Source: an uncultured Selenomonadaceae bacterium
GTDB taxonomy: Bacteria > Bacillota > Negativicutes > Selenomonadales > Selenomonadaceae
Length of the DNA: 64,000 bases
Direction: 5' to 3'
NCBI GenBank assembly: GCA_937902665.1
Contig: CALELM010000089.1
Location: 1 to 64,000 of the forward strand
Both the position numbers and the translations under genes were made by a program. Below, piece by piece: positions 59,922 to 64,000 of this stretch; the stretch's first letter is position 1; every line of letters begins with the position of its first letter. The notes under the pieces are model-generated. The model saw nothing but the letters and a program-made list of their open reading frames with translations. It did not search any database and was not told the DNA's origin.

Positions 59922-60443
59922 ATGCCAAATGAGAAAGATTCGCGCGCGCACGTAACAGAAGAAGAAAAATTTATTTTTAACACGGCGGACACCTGCCAAT
60001 TCTTTCAGATTTCCCGCGAAACTTTGTCAAGTTGGCAGAAAAAGGGCGCGCCAAAAGAGTCCCGTGGGAAATGGAACATAAAAGCCCTCATGGAATGGCG
60101 TTATACAGGGAAAAACGCTGAAAGCTCAGAAACCCGCAAGCTGCGGGCTGAGGCTGATTTGAAAGAGGCTAAGGCGGCTCAGGAAAAAATAAAATTGGGT
60201 GTGACTCAGCAAGAATATATTCCGGCAAGTGTAATTCAGAGCGAACTTGTCCGTTTGCTGGGGAATGTCAAAAAGTCTTTGCTGTCTATGGGGCATAATA
60301 TCGCGTCTGATTTGGCCGCGCTGGATCCGGAAACGGTAACCGTGGCAAAAAAAGAGGTTGACAAGCGGATAAATGATGCACTTACAGAGCTATCAGAGGG
60401 GAGGTTATACCGTGGCAGGGCAAAGAAAAAAACGAAAAAATGA
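59922..60443 (+). CDS. Terminase small subunit
   Basis: The 173-residue protein has an N-terminal helix-turn-helix (NTADTCQFFQISRETLSSWQKKGAPKES) for DNA recognition at the packaging site, a helical middle and a basic end. It resembles Nu1-type small terminases. ATG 59922 is behind AGGGAGGTG. Its 3' end overlaps the large subunit start by 32 bp. Confidence 0.87.
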   Translation: MPNEKDSRAHVTEEEKFIFNTADTCQFFQISRETLSSWQKKGAPKESRGKWNIKALMEWRYTGKNAESSETRKLRAEADLKEAKAAQEKIKLGVTQQEYIPASVIQSELVRLLGNVKKSLLSMGHNIASDLAALDPETVTVAKKEVDKRINDALTELSEGRLYRGRAKKKTKK

Positions 60444-62235
60444 GCTGGAATATCCGGACTGGATACTAAACGCCCTGGATGTGATGAAACCACCGGAAAA
60501 ACTGACTGTATCACAGTGGGCGGATAAGTACAGGATACTGTCAGAAATGGATTCAGCCTCACCGGGGCATTGGCGAACCAGTAAAACGCCGTACCTCAGG
60601 AAGGTAATGGACACATTTAACGACGATTTTGTGCATGATATAACCTTTTGCGCCGGCACCCAGTTAGGGAAAACGAGCGCGGAGCAGAATATGATTGGTT
60701 ATGCCATAGCGCAAGACCCCGGCCCTATGATTATCGTATATCCTACGGAAAAACTGGCAAAATTCACCAGTGAAAAAAGATTGCAGCCGCTCATCACTCT
60801 AAGCCCGGACTTGCAAAAACGATACCGGGAGCGGGAAAGCAAGGATTTGGAGCTGTCTTTTGATTCTATGTATATCGCCCTTACTGGGGCAAACAGTGCG
60901 TCTGACCTTTCCAGCCGTCCGGCGCGCTATGTCATATTCGACGAAATAGACAAGTTTCCCAAATGGACGGGGGCGGAGGCTGGCCCGTTAGACCTTGCAG
61001 CGGAACGAACCAAGACATTTTATAATTACAAGATTGTGAAAGTATCCACCCCTACACTGAAAACGGGAAATATTTGGCAGGGATGGGAAAACGCGGATAT
61101 CCAGTATAAATATTTCGTCCCGTGCCATCATTGTGGCGAAATGCAGGAGCTGGAATTTAAGCAAATCAAGTTGCCGGAGGGGGCGGACGAAACCGAGGCG
61201 CGGGCGGCTGCATACTATGAGTGCAAGCATTGCCACGAGATTGTGGACGATAGGTATAAGCCTCAGATGCTAAAGGATGGAGAATGGCGCGGGGAAAAGA
61301 AATGCAAGGGCCGTGCTCATAAAGTGGGATTTCACCTAAACAGCTTATATTCACCGTGGCTGAGTTTTGGGGATGTTGCTGCAAAATTTGTGGCAAGCAA
61401 GAATGACCCGCCACTGCTCATGAACTTTATCAACTCATGGCTTGCGGAGCCGTGGGAAGATAAGTCCAGCCGGATGCAATCGGATGTTATCATGGAAAAA
61501 CAACTGCCGTATGAGCGCGGAACTATGCCGCCGGAGGCGCAACTGCTGACCGTGGGCATAGATGTGCAGCTGGATCATTTTTGGTTTGCTATCAGAGCAT
61601 GGGGGCCGCACCTTACTAGCTGGCTAGTCGATTATGGGCGGCTGGAAACATGGGCTGACGTTGAGGTGATGCTGGATAGGAACTACCCGGATACAAACGG
61701 CGAAATCCACAACATAAACCTTGCCTGCATGGACTCAGGGTACAACACGGATGAAGTATTTGCCTTTTGTGCTCACCATTTAGGCCTAGTGGTGCCTACC
61801 AAGGGCGCAAGTAACCCGCTCAAATCACGCTACCAAGTGAGTATCATAGACAAATCAACAGGCTTTGGCCTACGCCAATATCTCATGGATACCAACCAGC
61901 TAAAGAATTTCATTGCCTCACGTATGGGGATAGACCCAGGGGCGGCGGGGAGCTGGAACGTGTACCGAGGTATTGACCGCGAGTATTGCGACCAAATTTG
62001 CAGTGAGCAGAAAGTGGAGCATAAGGACAAAAAAGGCCACGTAACTACAGGATGGGAGAAAATAGGCAGTCATGTAGCAAATCACTTGCTTGACTGTGAG
62101 ACAAATAATGCCCTTGCCGCTGAAATCTTAGGCGTGCGCTATCTCATGGAGCCGGAAGAAGAAACGGAAAAAACGCAACCGGCTGCGGATAGTAAGGATG
62201 ATAATTGGCTGGGTGTGGATGATAATTGGCTATAA
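60412..62235 (+). CDS. Terminase large subunit (GpA family)
   Basis: The 607-residue ATPase/nuclease packages DNA. It has the Walker A-like CAGTQLGKTSAEQN (about residue 80-93), Walker B ARYVIFDEIDKF (about 172-183), and the C-terminal nuclease region (VGIDVQLDHF... ACMDSGYNTDEV ... VPTKGASN). A zinc-like segment CHHCGEMQ ... CKHCHEIV lies between. GTG 60412 follows GGGGAGG by 8 nt. The last residues contain palindrome copy 4. Confidence 0.95.
   Translation: MAGQRKKRKNELEYPDWILNALDVMKPPEKLTVSQWADKYRILSEMDSASPGHWRTSKTPYLRKVMDTFNDDFVHDITFCAGTQLGKTSAEQNMIGYAIAQDPGPMIIVYPTEKLAKFTSEKRLQPLITLSPDLQKRYRERESKDLELSFDSMYIALTGANSASDLSSRPARYVIFDEIDKFPKWTGAEAGPLDLAAERTKTFYNYKIVKVSTPTLKTGNIWQGWENADIQYKYFVPCHHCGEMQELEFKQIKLPEGADETEARAAAYYECKHCHEIVDDRYKPQMLKDGEWRGEKKCKGRAHKVGFHLNSLYSPWLSFGDVAAKFVASKNDPPLLMNFINSWLAEPWEDKSSRMQSDVIMEKQLPYERGTMPPEAQLLTVGIDVQLDHFWFAIRAWGPHLTSWLVDYGRLETWADVEVMLDRNYPDTNGEIHNINLACMDSGYNTDEVFAFCAHHLGLVVPTKGASNPLKSRYQVSIIDKSTGFGLRQYLMDTNQLKNFIASRMGIDPGAAGSWNVYRGIDREYCDQICSEQKVEHKDKKGHVTTGWEKIGSHVANHLLDCETNNALAAEILGVRYLMEPEEETEKTQPAADSKDDNWLGVDDNWL
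62173..62188. repeat. 16-bp palindrome, degenerate copy 4 (in terminase large subunit gene)
   Basis: ACGCAACCGGCTGCGG differs from the others in two bases, near the 3' end of the terminase gene, encoding TQPAA. Confidence 0.6.
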
Positions 62236-62249
62236 GGGAGGTTAAAAAG

Positions 62250-62270
62250 ATGGTAAACAAAACTGTTTGA
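62250..62270 (+). CDS. Six-codon mini-ORF after terminase
   Basis: AAGGGAGG then ATG and MVNKTV-stop; the stop overlaps the -35 of promoter copy B. May be a relic. Confidence 0.2.
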   Translation: MVNKTV

Positions 62271-62317
62271 CAACTCAAAGCCAAAAGTGATATTATTAGG
62301 GCATAGAAGTGTATCTA
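62266..62317 (+). promoter_or_regulatory. Promoter of late module, copy B
   Basis: TTGACA (62267-62272), 18-bp spacer, TATTAT (62291-62296), aligned without gaps with copy A. Confidence 0.7.
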
Positions 62318-62350
62318 CTGGCCACTTGCAGCAATGCAGGTGGCCTTTTC
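62303..62350 (+). ncRNA. Predicted ~47-nt transcript ended by hairpin, copy B
   Basis: TGGCCACTTGCA-GCAA-TGCAGGTGGCC (62319-62345) followed by TTTTC. Same arrangement as copy A: promoter, CATAG-N-AGTGTA, hairpin terminator, then late genes. Confidence 0.5.
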
Positions 62351-62391
62351 TAGTGCAATTCTTTAAGATAACGGGAAAGGAGGTGACCAAT

Positions 62392-62604
62392 TTGGAGGAA
62401 ATCGAAGTTTTAAAGGTGCAACTGGAGAATGTGCGGGCGGCTATTATGGCCATTGAGACAGGGGCGCAAGATTATCAGATAGCAAACCGGCGGATTACCA
62501 AGGCTGACCTTGCCACCCTGTATAAGCGGGAAACAAGCCTAAAGAAACAAATTGCACAGCTATCAGGCAATGACTTGTATTTCGCTGAATTGGGGCGCGT
62601 ATGA
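62392..62604 (+). CDS. gpW-like head-tail joining protein (70 aa)
   Basis: The 70-residue protein matches the small, helical gpW-like/DUF6148 type (VRAAIMAIETGAQDYQIANRRITKADLATLYKRE). TTG 62392 follows AAAGGAGGTG at 6 nt. It sits between terminase and portal as in lambda. Its stop overlaps the portal start. Confidence 0.82.
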   Translation: MEEIEVLKVQLENVRAAIMAIETGAQDYQIANRRITKADLATLYKRETSLKKQIAQLSGNDLYFAELGRV

Positions 62605-64000
62605 TTAAGCTACTGGAAAAAGCCATAGCGGCAATATCCCCACAATGGGCTTGCCAGCGTGCATTTTACGCGGAAAGCCTACGAGCCTATGAGGCCGGAG
62701 AGGTAAACCGGTTCAATGATGGATGGCTGCCGGTGAACACCGACACGGAAAACACAGACAAAACCCAGCGGGATTTAATCAAAGCCCGTGCCCGTTATCT
62801 TGAAGATAATAGCGATATAGCCGGGGCGGCCATTGGCGGCATTATCCGCAATGTGGTAGGCACTGGCATTAAGCCACAAGCACGGACGGGTAACGACGAA
62901 CTGAATAAGCAGATAGAAAGCCTTTGGGAAGAATGGACAAGGGCAGAAAACTGCGACATTACGGGCCAGCAAACCTTTGAGGAATTGCAGGCCCTTTTAT
63001 TACGCCGGAAAATCGTTGACGGAGAGATACTGATCAAGAAAACCGTAAGTAAACAGGGAAAATTCCCGCTGAAATTGCAGGTTATCAAGTCGGATTTACT
63101 CAGTCAGTACATGCTCACGGCCAAAACGGGCAATGTTATCCGCTCAGGTGTGGAACTGGATGCCCACTTAAGGCCATTGGCTTACTGGATAGACAAGAAA
63201 AGCCCTGACGGATTTATTCAGTATGACCCGGACAGGATAGCCGCCGGGGAAATAATCCATCTTTGGACACGTAAACACCCTGACCAAATCCGTGGTATTT
63301 CCGACCTTGCGCCGATTATAAAGCGGTTGAAGGATACCCAAGACTATTTGGACGCTGAAACTGTGGCGGCACGTATTGCAGCATGTTTTTCCGTGCTCAT
63401 CACCACAGAAACAGGGACAGCGGGGGCGGTTGGCCGTATCGGCAATACCAAAGACCCGGAGGGCAAAAAATTGCAGTCATTGCGGCCCGGTATGATTAAA
63501 TACCTTGCCCCAGGGGAGAAGGTGGAAACCGTCAGTCCTTCACGTGGTATGGCCAACACAAAGGACTATATCAGTATTCAGGAGCGGCTTGCAGGTGCAG
63601 GGCTGGGGCTTTCCTATGAGCTTATGAGCCGGGATTTCAACAAGGCCAGCTTTTCAAGTGCCCGTCAAGGCATGCTGGAGGATAGGAAAACATTTGAACC
63701 TATGCAGGATTACCTTGCGGCACATTTGTGTGCGCCTGTATACCGGGAGTGGTTGGATTTGTGCGTAATGGCGGGGCTTATCAATATTCCGGACTACGCG
63801 CAAAACCGCGAGAAATACCAGCGGTGTGATTGGGTAACACCCGGATGGGCGTGGATCGACCCGTCAAAAGAAGTTGCAGCGGATATCAACGCCCTGCAAA
63901 ATGCCGGCAAAACCTTGTCCCAATGGTGTGCAGAGCGAGGGTATGATTGGCGTGAGCAGCTGGAGCAGATGGCCTTAGAGAAAGAAACGGCTGAGTCTAT
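62601..64000 (+). CDS. Phage portal protein, lambda family (3' end beyond window)
   Basis: The frame is open from ATG 62601 to the end of the window (466 codons seen). It has typical lambda-portal sequence (NDGWLPVNTDTENTDKTQRDLI, ARARYLEDNSDIAGAAIGGIIRNVVGTG, HLWTRKHPDQIRGISDLAPI, ERLAGAGLGLSYELMSRDFNKASFSSAR). The portal forms the vertex ring through which DNA enters the head. It overlaps the gpW-like gene by 4 bp. Confidence 0.94.
   Translation, partial: MIKLLEKAIAAISPQWACQRAFYAESLRAYEAGEVNRFNDGWLPVNTDTENTDKTQRDLIKARARYLEDNSDIAGAAIGGIIRNVVGTGIKPQARTGNDELNKQIESLWEEWTRAENCDITGQQTFEELQALLLRRKIVDGEILIKKTVSKQGKFPLKLQVIKSDLLSQYMLTAKTGNVIRSGVELDAHLRPLAYWIDKKSPDGFIQYDPDRIAAGEIIHLWTRKHPDQIRGISDLAPIIKRLKDTQDYLDAETVAARIAACFSVLITTETGTAGAVGRIGNTKDPEGKKLQSLRPGMIKYLAPGEKVETVSPSRGMANTKDYISIQERLAGAGLGLSYELMSRDFNKASFSSARQGMLEDRKTFEPMQDYLAAHLCAPVYREWLDLCVMAGLINIPDYAQNREKYQRCDWVTPGWAWIDPSKEVAADINALQNAGKTLSQWCAERGYDWREQLEQMALEKETAES

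Larger units (their letters stand above)
48045..64000. mobile_element. Tailed-phage prophage, left part (right end beyond window)
   Basis: A tyrosine integrase, CI/Cro-type control genes, excisionase-like protein, early genes, HNH, terminase and portal occur in normal siphophage order. The left edge is within about 46.6-48.0 kb and is unresolved because attR is not in the window; the HTH-ImmA-small-protein group may be inside or outside. The element starts just after groEL. Confidence 0.9.

Overview
The window reads as a chromosome segment from a diderm Firmicute of the class Negativicutes, most likely Selenomonadaceae. It combines outer-membrane and envelope functions (an autotransporter barrel ending in Phe, an RND efflux pump with a lipoprotein adaptor) with Firmicutes-type genes (a methionine aminopeptidase with an SEC-C motif, a SigH-like sigma factor, a CIRCE-controlled groESL operon, a pyrophosphate-type phosphofructokinase). 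Genus and species are inference from gene content.

Housekeeping part, about 1-46.6 kb. In order: the 3' end of an autotransporter; an AAA/DUF4143 ATPase; map; a DEAD-box helicase; pfp; a four-gene tRNA operon (two initiator Met, Thr, elongator Met) with a near-consensus promoter. Next is a shape and division block: DUF815 ATPase, DUF4321 protein, maf, radC, mreBCD, mrdA (PBP2), minCDE, rodA, a TIGR03960-type radical SAM protein, rng, tRNA-Leu. A Sau3AI-like restriction-modification pair, convergent on a perfect palindromic terminator, sits between tRNA-Leu and an ACT protein-hom-thrB operon. Then come cca, a gamma-carbonic anhydrase-like protein, ndk, a PduO-type cobalamin adenosyltransferase, a metallo-beta-lactamase-fold hydrolase, an RND adaptor/pump operon, recA-recX, envelope genes (polysaccharide deacetylase, a secreted protein, an AMIN/phosphodiester glycosidase protein), a SigH-like sigma factor, a zinc/manganese-type ABC transporter lacking its binding protein, and groES-groEL.

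From about 46.8 kb the DNA is accessory. An HTH regulator, an ImmA/IrrE-type metallopeptidase and a 38-residue basic protein come first. A tailed-phage prophage then begins with a tyrosine integrase (minus strand) and runs past the end of the window. Its lysogeny block is a MazF/PemK-like protein transcribed just behind a CI/LexA-like repressor, opposed by a Cro-like HTH gene, with near-palindromic operators between and after them. Early genes include an excisionase-like HTH protein, a LysM protein, PcfK- and PcfJ-like proteins, a DUF3102 coiled-coil protein, a MazG-like protein and an HUH-type replication protein preceded by a structured non-coding stretch. The late block starts with HNH endonuclease, small and large terminase, a gpW-like protein and a lambda-type portal cut by the window end.

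The most unusual observations are in the prophage: a 16-bp perfect palindrome embedded in three unrelated coding sequences, with a degenerate fourth copy; two matching promoter-plus-immediate-terminator modules about 2.9 kb apart; a repressor-MazF-like operon; and the HUH gene with its hairpin region. All calls come from reading the sequence; no database search was run.
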